From positions 89,733,600-89,797,599 of the forward strand of contig NC_080066.1 of assembly GCF_949987535.1 (NCBI RefSeq): a stretch of 64,000 bases of DNA. Reading direction: 5' to 3'. Source of the DNA: Balaenoptera acutorostrata. Lineage: Eukaryota > Chordata > Mammalia > Artiodactyla > Balaenopteridae. Below are positions 22,262 to 33,705 of this stretch, one piece after another. Numbering within the stretch: position 1 is the stretch's first letter; each line of letters opens with the position of its first letter. Both the position numbers and the translations under genes were made by a program. Under the pieces are notes generated by a model that saw only the letters and a list, made by a program, of their open reading frames with translations, made no database searches and had not been told where the DNA came from.

Positions 22262-24341
22262 GAAATCTTCGATTTGTTAACATGGTATATCACGTTGATT
22301 GATTTGCATATATTTAAGAATCCTTGCATCCCTGGGATAAATCCCACTTGATCATGGTGTATGATCCTTTTTTTAAAAAAATATTTATTTATTTATTTAT
22401 TTATTTTTTATGTTTATTTTTGGCTGTGTTGGGTCTTCGTTTCTGTGTGAGGGCTTCCTCTAGTTGTGGCAAGTGGGGGCCACTCTTCATCACGGTGCGC
22501 AGGCCTCTTCACTATCGCGGCCTCTCTTGTTGCGGAGCACAGGCTCCAGACGCGCAGCCTCAGTAGTTGTGGCTCACGGGCCCAGTTGCTCCGCGGCATG
22601 TGGGATCTTCCCAGACCAGGGCTCAAACCCGTGTCCCCTGCATTGGCAGGCAGATTCTCAACCACTGTGCCACCAGGGAAGCCCGGTGTATGATCCTTTT
22701 AATGCGTTGTTGGATTCTGTTTGCTAGTACATTGTTGAGGATTTTTGCATCTATATTCATCAGTGATATTGGTCTGTAAATTTCTTTTTTTGTAGTATCT
22801 TTGTCTGGTTTTGGTATCAGGGTGATGGTGGCCTTGTAGAATGAGCTTGGGAGTGTTCCTTCCTCTGCAATATTTTGGAAGAGTTTGAGAAGAATGAGTG
22901 TTAGCTCTTCTCTAAATGTTTGATAGAAGTCACTTGTGAAGCCATCTGGTCCTGGACTTTTGTTTGTTGGAAGATTTTTAATCACTGTTTCAATTTCATT
23001 ACTTATGATTGGTCTGTTCATATTTTCTATTTCTTCCTGGTTCTGTCTTGGAAGCTCATACCTTCCTGAGAATTTGTCCATTTCTTCCAGGTTGCCCATT
23101 TTATTGGCATAGAGTTGCTTGTAGTAGTCTCTTACGATGCTTTGTATTTCTGCAGTGTCTGTTGTAAGTTCTCCTTTTTCATTTCTAATTTTATTGATTT
23201 GAGTCCTCTCCCTCTTTTTCTTGATGAGTCTGGTTTATCAATTTTGTTTATATTCTCAAAGAACCAGCTTTTAGTTTTATTGATCTTTGTTATTGTTTAC
23301 TTTGTTTCTATTTCATTTATTTCTGCTCTGATCTTTATGATTTCTTTCCTTCTACTAACTTTGGGTTTTGTTTGTTCTTCTTTCTCTAGTTCCTTTAGGT
23401 ATAAGGTTAGATGGTTTGAGATTTTTCTTGTTTCTTGAGGTAGGATTGTTTTGCTATAAACTTCCCTCTTAGAACTGCTTTTGCTGCATCCCATAGGTTT
23501 TGGATCATCGTGTTTTCATGGTCATTTGTCTCTAGGTATTTATTGATTTCCTCTTTGATTTCTTCAGTGATCTCTTGGTTAGTTAGTAACGTATTGTTTA
23601 ACCTTCATATGTTTGTGTTTTTTACGTTTTTTCCCCTGTAATTGATTACTAATCTCATAGCGTTGTGGTTGGAAAAGATGCTTGATATAATTTCAATTTT
23701 CTAAAATTTACCGAGGCTTGATTTGTGACCCAAGATGTGACCTTTCCTGGAGAATGTTCCGTGTGCACTTGAGAAGAAAGTGTAATCTGCTGGAATGTCC
23801 TATAAATATCAATTAAATCTATCTAGTGTATTCTGTCATTTAAAGCTTGTGTTTCCTTATTAATTTTCTCTCTGGATGATCTTTCCACTGGTGTAAGTGA
23901 GGTGTTAATGTCTCCCACTATTATTGTGTTACTATTGATTTCCTCTTTTATAGCTGTTAGCAGTTGCCTTATGTATTGAGGTGCTCCTATGCTGGGTGCA
24001 AATATATTTATAATTGTTATATCTTCTTCTTGGATTGATCCCTTGATCATTATGTAGCGTCCTTCCTTGTCTCTTGTAACATTTTTTATTTTGAAGTTTA
24101 TTTTATCTGATATGAGTATTGCTACTCCAGCTTTCTTTTGATTTCCATTTGCATGGAATATCTTTTTCCATCCCCTCACTTTCAGTCTGTATACGTCCCT
24201 AGGTCTGAAGTGGGTCTCTTGTAGACAGCAAAAAAATTGGTCTTGTTTTTGTATCCATTCAGCAAGCCTGTGTCTTTTGGTTGGAGCATTTAATCCATTC
24301 ACATTTAAGGTAGCTATCGATATATATGTTCCTATTACCAT
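22262..24341 (-). pseudogene. L1 ORF2 (endonuclease + partial reverse transcriptase), broken
   Basis: The first 172 codons (24341-23823) form an uninterrupted AP-like endonuclease N-terminus. Visible active-site landmarks are LNVNGLN, QETH and GDINTSL (the metal-binding Asn, the catalytic Glu and the Asp/Asn of the GDxN motif). A frameshift or stop follows, leaving the end of the endonuclease in another phase. The linker (KELEKEEQTKPKVSRRKEI near 23297-23400) and the start of the reverse transcriptase are readable (KSPGPDGF near 22960; LIPKPDKD and YRPISLMN near 22800). After the [24 protein letters not shown] (about 22347-22288) continues the RT, and the sequence then stops matching ORF2. 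The catalytic FADD motif, thumb and cysteine-rich C-terminus are absent, deleted between here and the 3' UTR. Confidence 0.9.
22372..22684 (-). mobile_element. CHR-type SINE, copy 3, nested in L1 ORF2
   Basis: Minus-strand CHR SINE (head at 22684, tail into 22372) with perfect target duplication GGTGTATGATCCTTTT at 22356-22371 and 22685-22700. It interrupts the reverse-transcriptase coding part of the L1, so it arrived after the L1. It also spawns several long chance frames, including one (22623-23099 minus) that fuses L1 RT sequence with SINE sequence. Confidence 0.97.
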
Positions 24342-24399
24342 TTTCTTAATTGTTTTGCGTTTCTTCTCTTGTGTTTCCCACTCAGAGAAGATCCTTTAG

Positions 24400-25307
24400 C
24401 GTTTGCTGTAGAGCTGGTTTGGTGGTGCTGAATTCTCTTAGCTTTTGCTTGTCTGTAAAGCTTTTGATTTCTCCATCAAATCTGAATGAGATCCTTGTCA
24501 GGTAGAGTAATCTTAGTTGTAGGTTCTTCCCTTTCATCACTTTAAATATATCGTGCTACTCACTTCTGGCTTGTAGAATTTCTGCTGAGAAATCAGCTAT
24601 CAACATTATGGGAGTTCCCTTGTATGTTATTTGTCATTTTTCCCTTGTTGTTTGTAATAATTTTTCTTTGTCTTTAATTTTGTCAGTTTGATTACCATGT
24701 CTTGCCATGTTTCTCCTTGGGTTTATCCTGCCTGGGACTCTCTGAACTTCCTGGATTTGGGTGGCTATTTCATTTCCCATGTTAGGGAAGTTTTCGACTA
24801 TAATCTCTTCAAATATTTTCTTGGGTCCTTCCTCTCTCTCTTCTCCTTCTGGAACCCCTATAATACGAATGTTGTTGTGTTTACTGTTGTCACAGAGGTC
24901 TCTTAGGCTGTCTTAATTTCTTTTCATTCTTTTTTCTTGATTCTGTTCCACAGCAGTGAATTCACCATTCTGTCTTCCAGGTCACTTATCCGTTCTTCTG
25001 CCTCAGTTATTCTGCTATTGATTCCTTCTAGTGTATTTTTCTTTTCAGTTATTGTATTTGTTCATCTCTGTTTCTTTGTTCTTTAATTCTTCTAGCTGTT
25101 TGTTCTTTAATTCTTCTAGATCTTTGTTAAACATTTCTTGCATCTTATTGATCTTTGCCTCCATTCTTTTTCCAACATCCTGAATCATCTTCACTAACAT
25201 TATTCTGAATTCTTTTTCTGGAAGGTTGTCTATCTCCACTTCATTAAGCTGTTTTTTGGAGTTTTATGTTGTCCCTTCATCTGGTACATAGTCCCCTGCC
25301 TTTTCAT
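24400..25307 (-). pseudogene. L1 ORF1 (nucleic-acid-binding protein), broken
   Basis: The start codon at 25307-25305 (minus) begins MKRQGTMYQMKGQHKT, the usual L1 ORF1 N-terminus. A frameshift follows within about 20 codons. The frame resumes as EVEIDNLPEKEF-type sequence and a lysine/glutamate/asparagine-rich coiled-coil segment (25239-25045). The rest is broken by further shifts and stops. In intact elements ORF1p is a trimeric RNA-binding chaperone that coats L1 RNA. The 3' limit is approximate, set by the ORF2 start at 24341. Confidence 0.8.
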
Positions 25308-26198
25308 TTTGTCTATCTTTCTGTGACAGTGTTTTTTGTTCCACAGGCTGCAGGATCGTAGTTCTTCTTGCTTCTGCTGTCTGCTCTCTGGTGGATGAGG
25401 CTATCTAAGAGGCTTGTGCAAGCTTCCTGATGGGAGGGACTGGTGATGGGTAGAGCTGGGTGTTGCTCTGGTGGGCAGAGCTCAGTAAAACTTTGCTTGT
25501 CTGCTGATGGGTGGGGCTGAGTTCCCTCCCTGTTGGTTGTCTGGCCTGAGGGAACCCAGCACTGGAGCCTATGGGTTCTTTGGTGGGGTTAATGGCACAC
25601 TCCAGGACAGGTAACACCAAGGAGCACTTCTCAGAACTTCTGCTGCCAGTGTCCTTGTCCCCACGGTGAGCCACTTGCCTCTGCAAGAGACCCTCCAACA
25701 CTAGCAGGTAGGTCTGGTTCAGTCCCCTGTGGTGTCACTGCTCCTTCCCCTGGGTCCTGATGCACACACTACTTTGTGCGTGCCCTCCAAGAATGGAGTC
25801 TCTGTTTCCCCCAGTCCTGTCGAAGTCCTGCAATCAAATCCTGCTAGCTTTCAAAGTATGATTCTCTGGGAATTCTTCCTCCCATTGCCAGACCCCCAGG
25901 TTGGGAAGCCTGATATGGGGCTCAGAACCTTCACTACAGTGGGTGGACTTCTGTGGTATAATTGTTCTCCAGTTTGTGAGTCATCCACCCAGCTGTTATG
26001 GGATTTCATTATATTGTGATTGCGTCCCTCCTACCATCTCATTGTGGCTTTTTCTTTGTCTTTGGATGTGGGGTATCTTTTCTGGTGAGTTCCAGCGTCT
26101 TCCTGTTGATGATTATTCAGCAGTTAGTTGCAATTCCGGTGCTCTTGCAAGACGGAGTGAGTGCACGTCCTTCTACTCTGCCACCTTGAACCCATCTC
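25308..26198 (-). promoter_or_regulatory. L1 5' UTR / internal promoter region
   Basis: About 890 bp upstream of the ORF1 start, GC-richer than the surroundings. The terminal minus-strand sequence ('gggttcaaggtggcagagta') is at the expected extreme 5' end, so this copy is not 5'-truncated. L1 5' UTRs carry the internal Pol II promoter. Open frames here (25405-25701 minus and three on plus) match no known protein and are UTR chance frames. Confidence 0.75.
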
Positions 26199-26210
26199 TC
26201 AATTATTTTT

Positions 26211-27785
26211 CATTATGACATGCATGTCACAATAATGTGGACTATTATAAACAATAAATATTTATTCATTAAATCTTACTCTATTAACCACAGCTTAATC
26301 TAATTGGAGTAAGCCCTGTAGATTTGAATAGAGCATACTTTAAACTCATGAACTTTTAAAGTCATAAGGAACAACCAAAGGTCGCTAAACACAATCTCCC
26401 ACCTCACTTAGGAAGTCCTCCCAATAAAAATAATATAAACCACAAAAGTGACAACTTCCATGTATAGAGTTCTTATCTTATTGTTATCGAATTATCTTAG
26501 GTTACAATAAGTGTTTGTTTGAATTTGTTGAGTTGTAACTTCCACCATCTCCTTCCAGTAACAAAGCTTAATAGACAGAAAACAGTCATTGGACTGGCAA
26601 CACTGTATAAATGACTGCATACTTGTGCATATGGCTGAATGGTGCCTATGTCTGGGGTATTATATTTTGCATATGTGCAGGTCTGCTCTGTGATTCAGGA
26701 CCCATCTCACATAGGGCCTTAATCTACTCCACATTCCTTTATCCAAGAAGCTTGATTATTTTGTGGGAACCCTGGGACCTAACCTGGCAGACGAAGGCTT
26801 TTAAGCCTGTGGACAGGCATGTCTTTCTCACGCATATCACTCTTTAAGAATAAATGACCCCACAGCCACAGCTAGATTCCAGAGGGAGAGCTCTGTTCTT
26901 GATTTAAAGCTTAAGTGGACTTAGAAAACCATCTTGAGTTTCATCCTAAAGGGGGAAAAAACACAGCTTGAGTGGTAAAAGAAAAGCTGCCATCTCCCCT
27001 TTTTGTGCCACCCAGGGCACATTCCCAAGTTCCTTCTGGTTACTTTTAACCAGAGCAGCAACTACAACAGGCAATTAGGTGAAAGCCTTGAGCTTAAAAA
27101 TATGCAGTCAGGGCCAGGACCAATTTCCTACACAGACTCAATGCTCAGACTCAGTGTTTTAGCTGCCTGCTTTTCCAGTGGCGCCCTTCCCTGCCTGACA
27201 TGTCCAAAGCTGGGGTAGGAACCTGAGAGGTTCTTCAATCTCACAAGCATTTTTTGATCTCCACTCAAGGTTACATTAGTATGCACAAACCAATTAAAAC
27301 TCAGTTATCATGTAAACAAGGGGGCAGTGTTTGTTGGCACTGCAGCACGCTGTAGTGCTATTAGCTAAGGAAAAGTAGAATTACCAAAGATGTCTTGTTA
27401 GGTGCATTAATTCCATTTACACTCATTCTTCACATAAGTAAGCTAATTAGAAACAGACTTTAGCCTCAGCACTTCTCATTCAAAACCTAACACTTTGGAA
27501 GAATGATAATAAAGGGGAAGAGAGGTGAGCTTCCTGCCAAAGTTGAGCACAGATTTAGGGCAAAGTCAGGGATGTTTTACCGAGCTCCTCGTTCCAAGAC
27601 TGTAACTGATTCAGTCATCACTGCATCAGGCTGTTACTTGTACAATATGAGAACCAGAAATGTATTAATATTAAGTGTCTGAAAACATAAATTATGGCTG
27701 TTAGTATGTTTTCCTATTTTGTCTCTCCACATAATGGCTAGTGACAGAAACATGGACCACAGATCTATTCTTGACTTCTGTTTTT
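26211..27785. other. Unique, possibly conserved noncoding sequence
   Basis: No repeat recognized over about 1.6 kb. The part 27285-27490 has forkhead-like 'tgtaaaca' and several ATTA cores ('gcattaattccatttac', 'agctaattagaa'), a composition common in developmental enhancers. Open frames around 26611-27218 lack a domain. Confidence 0.4.
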
Positions 27786-27789
27786 ATTT

Positions 27790-28230
27790 ACCCTTCGGTC
27801 TTTTCATTTTTAAATAATATTTTCATTATGGAAAAATTTGACAATGTAGAAAAAAATAGGGGATAATAAAAATCACCTATAATTACACCATCCAAAGATA
27901 CTAGTGTTATTTTGCTTTGTTGCACTTCCTTATACAATCCTGTCTCCACACTCACAATTATACATATGTCCATGCACTATTTTTTTCCCCAAAATTAGGT
28001 ATATTATATAATTAGTTTCATATCCTGTTTTGTCCAAGGAATACAATAAACATTTTCCCATATAATTAAGATGAAAATACAATTTAAAGATTGTGTTATA
28101 TTCTATTGTATGAATGTGCATTATTTGCTTAAGTAAATTGCTCGAAATTTAATTTTTCACTATTATAAATAATGCTACATTGAATATCTTTCTGTATATA
28201 TCTTGGCACACATACAAGATTATTTCCTTA
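27790..28230 (-). repeat. Ancient L1 fragment
   Basis: Antisense old-L1 landmarks: 'tcattatggaaaaatttgac', 'gaatacaataaacattttcc', 'gttatattctattgtatgaa', 'ttaatttttcactattataa', 'ataatgctacattgaatatc'. Strongly diverged. Confidence 0.65.
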
Positions 28231-28615
28231 TAGCCTATGCTTTTAAAGCACAGAAAAATATATGCTCGTAAATCAGGTTAATGCTCATGAGTGTTAGCTC
28301 AAGGAAAGTAAAAAAACAAGAATAATGTGGTCAAGGGTTGGACTGTTCCAAAAGACATCCAGATTTTCCTATGGTGACCCTTTCTCCCTGTGGCCTCAGA
28401 CATGGGTAGAGTGCATTATGAAATTGAGGGCAAGAAGAATTTGCCAGTGTGGATTGGGATAGGATCAGAAATTAAACTCATGACCTAGACTATTCAGATC
28501 TGATGCTCTTGCAACAGCTAAAGACTGAAATCGGGCAACATAAAAAAAGGCTGTGCAACATGGAGGAGGAGCCAGGGTTCTGAGCATGGCATTCACATCC
28601 ATAACTAAATATGCA
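28231..28615. other. Unique sequence, no gene recognized
   Basis: No coding or repeat signature identified. Confidence 0.4.
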
Positions 28616-28619
28616 TTCT

Positions 28620-28935
28620 CAATACACTTTGCCCTTGCATGTGTCTACATCCCACGTCCTCTAATCAGAAACTCTCTCGTCTACCTGGAATTTTACAGTG
28701 CACCCATTGAAGCCCACCTTGAAAGTCATTTCCTCTGAGAAGCCTTCCCCAACCTTTGCAGAAAATTGTAGCTACCTCTGAGATCCCATGACATTTTGTA
28801 TTGAGAAGGCATTATTTGATTGTGTGTGCGGATTACTCTCAAATAATACTCCAGAGACTACGTCTCATTTATCTTTGTAGGTCCACAGATTCTGGTATAT
28901 AGGTGGGGCTTGATAAATGTTGGCAGATTAAGGAG
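28620..28935 (+). repeat. L2 LINE 3' region
   Basis: Sense L2 order: 'gaagcccaccttgaaagtca', 'tttcctctgagaagccttcc', 'gagatcccatgacattttgt', 'ctccagagactacgtctcat', 'tatataggtggggcttgata', ending 'aatgttggcag'. Confidence 0.8.
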
Positions 28936-30094
28936 TAGTGTCCAGGACTGATATTATTACCATAGACTGTGACCCATTCATCCCATTCAACCCAACAGGC
29001 TTCCCAGCCAGGTTTAACACATGGAAAATATGGAGTTAGAGACTGCCATCTTAATACCTGGTTTCTCAGTCACGTCAGCTTCACCCATCCATCACTGATC
29101 ACCATCTGGTCACTATCACCATTGCTAGTCAACTACTTAAGGTCTCTAACCTACACAGTGATCCTTTACATGAGATAGTATCTTTCCCTGAATGCCTTAT
29201 CCCAGGCATAAAATCAAGAGTGCCTGGCTACCAATGCACTGTGGGTCACCTACATCATGCACACACAAACATGCAAACACACACACACATGCATGCATGC
29301 GTACACACACAGATACACAGAGACATCACTCATTTCTATATTCACATGTAAACATACACATACACTGTCCCAGGTCAGGCTAAAAGGAAGACAAAATAAT
29401 AAAATGGGAAAGGCAGATTATAAAATGAAAAGCATAACAAGAAATTGTCACTTGTTGAACACTTACTAAATGCCAGAAGTTGGCCAGGTGTTTCACATCC
29501 ACAGGTAGGACCTGAGCTGGAGGCCTGATCAGAGGAGCTGCCGGCCACGCTTTGGTCACCTCCCTGGGAGGAGTACTGGGAGATGCTCTGATGATAGTCT
29601 AAAGTAAATGCTGTCCTTTAACCCGTAGCAGTTCAGGTATTCTCCATCATTTCTGCCTTAAAATGGATGCTTTATGCCTTCAAAGCCCGATCAAGACCTT
29701 GATCTGCACTGAAGACTTCATCCTCTCAGGAATCTCTGGTTTATTGACCAACAGTATAGTTGTATCTTTTGGATGGAAATATCAGGATTTTCAGGGACAA
29801 AGCCCAAGCACTACTGCTTTGGAAAAGCTTCCCTAAGTGTTCTGATATACTCTCTTGGTTAGGAGTTTAGAATTCATGTCAGCTTGGCATCAAAGAAGAG
29901 CCCACATACTCTTGCTAGCTACATAGTTATCCTGAGAAACATTATGTTTCCAGCCTTCTTTGCTCCATCTAAGGTATGCAGAATCAAGATTCAAGATTAG
30001 TTTTGTCTTTGTGTCTGAATTATCGGATTTTAAGTTTGTTCTGCAGCTTCCCTCGGATCGGTGAACTAAGACCCATACTCTAGAGGAGCTTACA
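28936..30094. other. Unique sequence with CA-rich microsatellite and short MIR
   Basis: CA/CATG-rich simple repeat at 29259-29322. A short MIR start ('cacttgttgaacacttacta', 'aatgccag') lies near 29449-29510. No gene recognized. Confidence 0.45.
29259..29322. repeat. Compound CA/GCAT microsatellite
   Basis: Alternating (CA)n and (GCAT)n units plus 'gatacacagaga' imperfections. Confidence 0.85.
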
Positions 30095-30548
30095 CTTGAA
30101 AGCTGGCACACCTGGATTCAAGTCCTGGTTCTGCCATTTACTTGCAATGTATCCACGAAGCCTCACATGTGTAAGATGGAGATAAAGATAACAAACATCA
30201 CAGGTATAATTCTGTGAACAATAAATGGGGAAAGGATTAAAAGTACCTTGACTCTGGGCTTCCCTGGTGGCGCAGTGGTTAAGAATCTGCCTGCCAATGC
30301 AGGGGACACGGGTTCGAGCCCTGGTCTGGGAAGATCCCACATGCCGCGGAGCAACTAGGCCCGCGAGCCACAGCTACTGAGCCTGCGCGTCTGGAGCCTG
30401 TGCTCCCAACAAGAGAGGCCGCGATAGTGAGAGAGGCCCGCGCACCGCGATGAAGAGTGGCCCATGAAGAGTGGCCCCCGCTTGACGCAACTAGAGAAAG
30501 CCCTCGCACAGAAACGAAGACCCAACACAGCCAAAATAAATAAATAAA

Positions 30549-30579
<31 letters not shown>

Positions 30580-30630
30580 GTACCTTGACTCTGACATTTA
30601 GGAAGCGTTCAACAAGTATTATTTCCTTCC
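30095..30630 (+). repeat. MIR SINE, split by a CHR SINE
   Basis: MIR 5' and core at 30095-30256: 'ggcacacctggattcaagtc', 'ctggttctgccatttacttg', 'gtgtaagatggagataaaga'. Its 3' part resumes after the SINE at 30594-30630 ('aggaagcgttcaacaagtat', 'tattt'). Confidence 0.75.
30257..30575 (+). mobile_element. CHR-type SINE, copy 4
   Basis: Full-length CHR SINE with perfect target duplication AAAAGTACCTTGACTCTG (30239-30256 and 30576-30593). Carries a private 14-bp tandem duplication ATGAAGAGTGGCCC at 30450-30463 and 30464-30477. Tail is (AAAT)n, TTT, then poly-A. Confidence 0.97.
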
Positions 30631-31120
30631 CCTATCCTACCTCTCAGAAAAGGTCTTAGTTTGTCGGCAAAGCCCTCTTCAGCATCTAAACATTGAAAAT
30701 TATGCAGAAGTACTCTCCCAGTATTTCCCAGTCCAAAATACCATGCTTTCTCTTTCCTGAATGAGAAAAGCATTTCTCAGCTAAGCAATAATGTCCTTTG
30801 TTGTTGTTTGCGTCCTATCTAATATTTACCTTGTATTCATATTTTCTACTTCTAAGTCACAAGTTAAGGGACAAAAAGTACTATCTGAATAGGCTTGTAT
30901 GTAAATACAAAGATAGGCTTTCTACACACATACCTTTTTAAAAAAAACTTTAAAATATCTAAACAGAAACATAAAGTAATTTTATCACAACCTTCAATTC
31001 AAACACATGTGTCTATTCATACGTAATGTAGTTCTCGGAGCAGAGTGGTCCCTCACTGGTGAATTTTAACAAAAAACTTAGAAAATATGGGGGCAAGGCT
31101 TTTAATGTAATAAAAATAAA
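30631..31120. other. Unique AT-rich sequence
   Basis: No gene or repeat recognized. Confidence 0.4.
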
Positions 31121-31124
31121 TACT

Positions 31125-31320
31125 GTTTATATTGTGCTTATTATGTTCCTGACACTAGGCTGAATGGTTTACATTTATTATCTGATTTGATCCTTACAAT
31201 AAATGCTAAGAGTTAGATGTGGTTATCAGGACTTTACAGGTGGGGAAACATTAGAAAAAGAGGCTAAATAACTTACCCGAGGTCACCTAGCTAGTAAATG
31301 GGACATGAAGCCAGTGCTGA
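31125..31320 (+). repeat. MIR SINE
   Basis: MIR core order: 'gtgcttattatgttcctgac', 'tttattatctgatttgatcc', 'actttacaggtggggaaaca', 'acttacccgaggtcacctag', 'ctagtaaatggga'. Confidence 0.88.
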
Positions 31321-33325
31321 TGGGCACGAGGCGCATATATAGTATCTGTGTAGCATCTGCCTCCCAAAGGCCTAAGCGCCACTGATATAACCAACACCTG
31401 ATCACCCAAGGGACATGGTCTCACCACAGGAGAGTGACAACCTGATTCTGGGCTGACTCTTACTGTCGTGGAATTAATTGGCATAGAACTCTGGCTGTGG
31501 GAGCCTGTCTCTTAGAAATGGCACTCCCAGATGTCCAGGGCATAGGCCCAGAATCTGGGATATGTATGTAGAATTTTCCAGAGAGGTGTCGGTGGCCTAC
31601 TCACTGTAACCACATGAATAACCAGTCTTGCGTGGCTTTGGTGAGGCTGGGGGGAGGGGGATAAAGAGATTAATCTGGCATGAGGAAAATCTTTTCCTCC
31701 TCTGACAAATGACAAACCCCAATTACTAAAACACACACATCTAAGGAAGCCACTGATTTTTCTTCAACCATCAGTGTTTAACAACCAACATGTTGCAAAC
31801 CTGATTCCCACATTCTGAGCTTCAGCTTGGCACTTTCAAAATTCCCTGTCAGATCTATTTTCAAGGTTCACATGACAACACTGCTTGTAAACAACTCAGC
31901 CCTTACTCACAAAAATGTACATCAGGCTGCAACCTAACTGAAGATAGTAAGCAAATTTTGAGAAAGGGGAAGAAGAAGATGTACTTCCCATTTGACCTCT
32001 TTGCAATTTTGATCTTCACTCACCAAGTGAATGCATTAAAAAGCAACACCTTTTGAACAAGAATGTGCACAGCAAATGCTTTTAACAGGACAGGCCAGAT
32101 GAGATGAAATGATCTCTTTTTCTTTCTGATTGAGAATAGTAGTATGACTGCTGCACTGGTTAATAGCAGAGCCATTATTGTCATAAGCAGGATGAAATAA
32201 CGTTTATTATAACATTTCTGTAACTTCTTTACAACTGCTCTGATTGGAGATCTTAAGCATGATTGTGACAGAATTTAATTCCTGATATTTTCATGCCCAG
32301 CAGTAAATAAATTATTGAAAACTGCATTAGAGAATCTATTTCTTTAATGGTTTCTCATATGGATCCTCTCCGATGCGATACAGCTTAGGGAGGTTTTCAC
32401 AAGGAACCGTGGACAGCCGCTTTACTTTGGACCCCTAATGTTCAAATTAACTTAACAGCAGCCATTTTTCTGGAAAATCTTCTAAATTTCCTACAAATCC
32501 AAATCCAATTACCTGTGCAAGCTCTAATAACTAGTTACATGAGATGTTGGGTTTTGTTTTTCTTTTTCTTTTTTTTCCTGGTACCTCAGCAACTGCTTGA
32601 GGCAGCAAATTCATGTCTCTTACAAGCAATTTTCAGATTTTTATTTTTTTTACTATAGAAGCCCTAAAGAAAATATAACAACTTCAAATGAAATATCAAG
32701 ATGTAAATTAGTCCTTTCATTAATGACTTGGCAACTCCAGGCACAGAGGAGGTTCAGGGAGGGAAACGGCAAGGTGAATAGGGACACTGAGCATTTTGAC
32801 CCAACCATCAGCAATGCAGCAGGAACAATAAGAAATGGATTGGTGGCCAGGGAGCCGCATAAAGGCGATTTAAATGAGAAAGACAGTTTAAGGCTGTTTT
32901 CACCTTTGGAGAAGAGGCCTTAGTAGGTAATGCATTTTAAAGGGTAGGTGTTCTGTCACAGGTCATTAGAATATGGGAAAGGAAATAATACTGACAGATC
33001 TTGGGTCTGAAAACCTCCACATTATGCTCTTATTTCCAAAGAGTAAGTAATAGTTACGTACAATGGATAACTGAGTGTTGCCTATTCCAGAGGAAAGCAA
33101 TGAATTGAGTAAGTTGGAGAAGTGTTACTAGGTTGAGTTTAAGGTTTCTGCAATGAGTGAGGGAGGATTATGACAGAAATGAATTTAGGGAATACTTTTT
33201 TTTTCCTGCAGAATTAAGTTGAGCAAAGCAATTCAGAGAAGTATATAAAAAATGGCCAAGAAACACAAGGAAAAATATTCAAACTGACTAGAAAACAGAG
33301 AAATAAAATTTTTAAATGAGGTAAC
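31321..33325. other. Two-kilobase transposon-free unique block
   Basis: No transposon recognized. The part 32040-32520 looks like a conserved noncoding element: balanced composition, many TAAT/ATTA cores ('tgttcaaattaacttaac', 'ggttaatagcagagcc'). Evidence is compositional only. A 108-codon frame at 32597-32923 has no recognizable domain. Confidence 0.4.
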
Positions 33326-33329
33326 TTTT

Positions 33330-33705
33330 TTTTTTCCTAGTGAAACGATTAAAGAGAGTGGTGATATCAGTATTTGGAGAAGGGGTGGCATATCTGGCAT
33401 GTGCATATGCTACTGGCAGGACAGTAAATTAGTACCACCTTTCTAGAGTGTGATTTTAGAAATTTGTATAAAAATGGACATAGTCTTGGAGTCAAAAGCT
33501 CCATAAATCTATGTTCATCATAAGATTGTCTGTAATAGCAAACACTAGAGCCAAAAATCAAATGCCAATGCACAGAGGGCTTTAAATAAATTAATGAACC
33601 TCACTGCAATGGAATAACAGACTTTAAAATGATATCAAAGTATATTCATTTGTATGGAGGGATTTAAAATGTATTTCTAAGTGAAAAGAGCAGATTATAA
33701 ACGTT
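33330..33705 (+). repeat. Ancient L1 ORF2 3' fragment
   Basis: Sense old-L1 phrases in order: 'atagcaaacactagagccaa', 'aaataaattaatgaacctca', 'ctgcaatggaataacagact', 'tttctaagtgaaaagagcag'. No open frame. Confidence 0.65.

Larger units (their letters stand above)
22077..26198 (-). mobile_element. Young L1 retrotransposon, 5'-complete, internally deleted
   Basis: Minus-strand L1 bounded by a 12-bp target duplication TCAATTATTTTT (22065-22076 and 26199-26210). Read on the minus strand it has a 5' UTR starting near 26198 ('atgggttcaaggtggcagag'), ORF1 from 25307, ORF2 from 24341, then an abrupt jump at about 22261 from the middle of the reverse-transcriptase domain into the 3' UTR, and an AAATAAATAAAT-type tail. 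About 3.8 kb remains once the nested SINE and its duplicated target are removed. From the ORF2 domains absent I estimate roughly 2 kb lost. It cannot encode a working ORF2 protein. Confidence 0.95.

Noticed and set aside
22255..22300. Spliced L1 retroinsertion as the cause of the ORF2 deletion
   Set aside because: The expected 5' break in the L1 sense strand is not at a GT and there are filler bases at the junction.
22623..23099. 158-codon minus-strand open frame with reverse-transcriptase-like sequence
   Set aside because: It is the start of the L1 reverse-transcriptase domain running into the nested SINE; the last 20 or so codons are SINE sequence. Not a host gene or novel polymerase.
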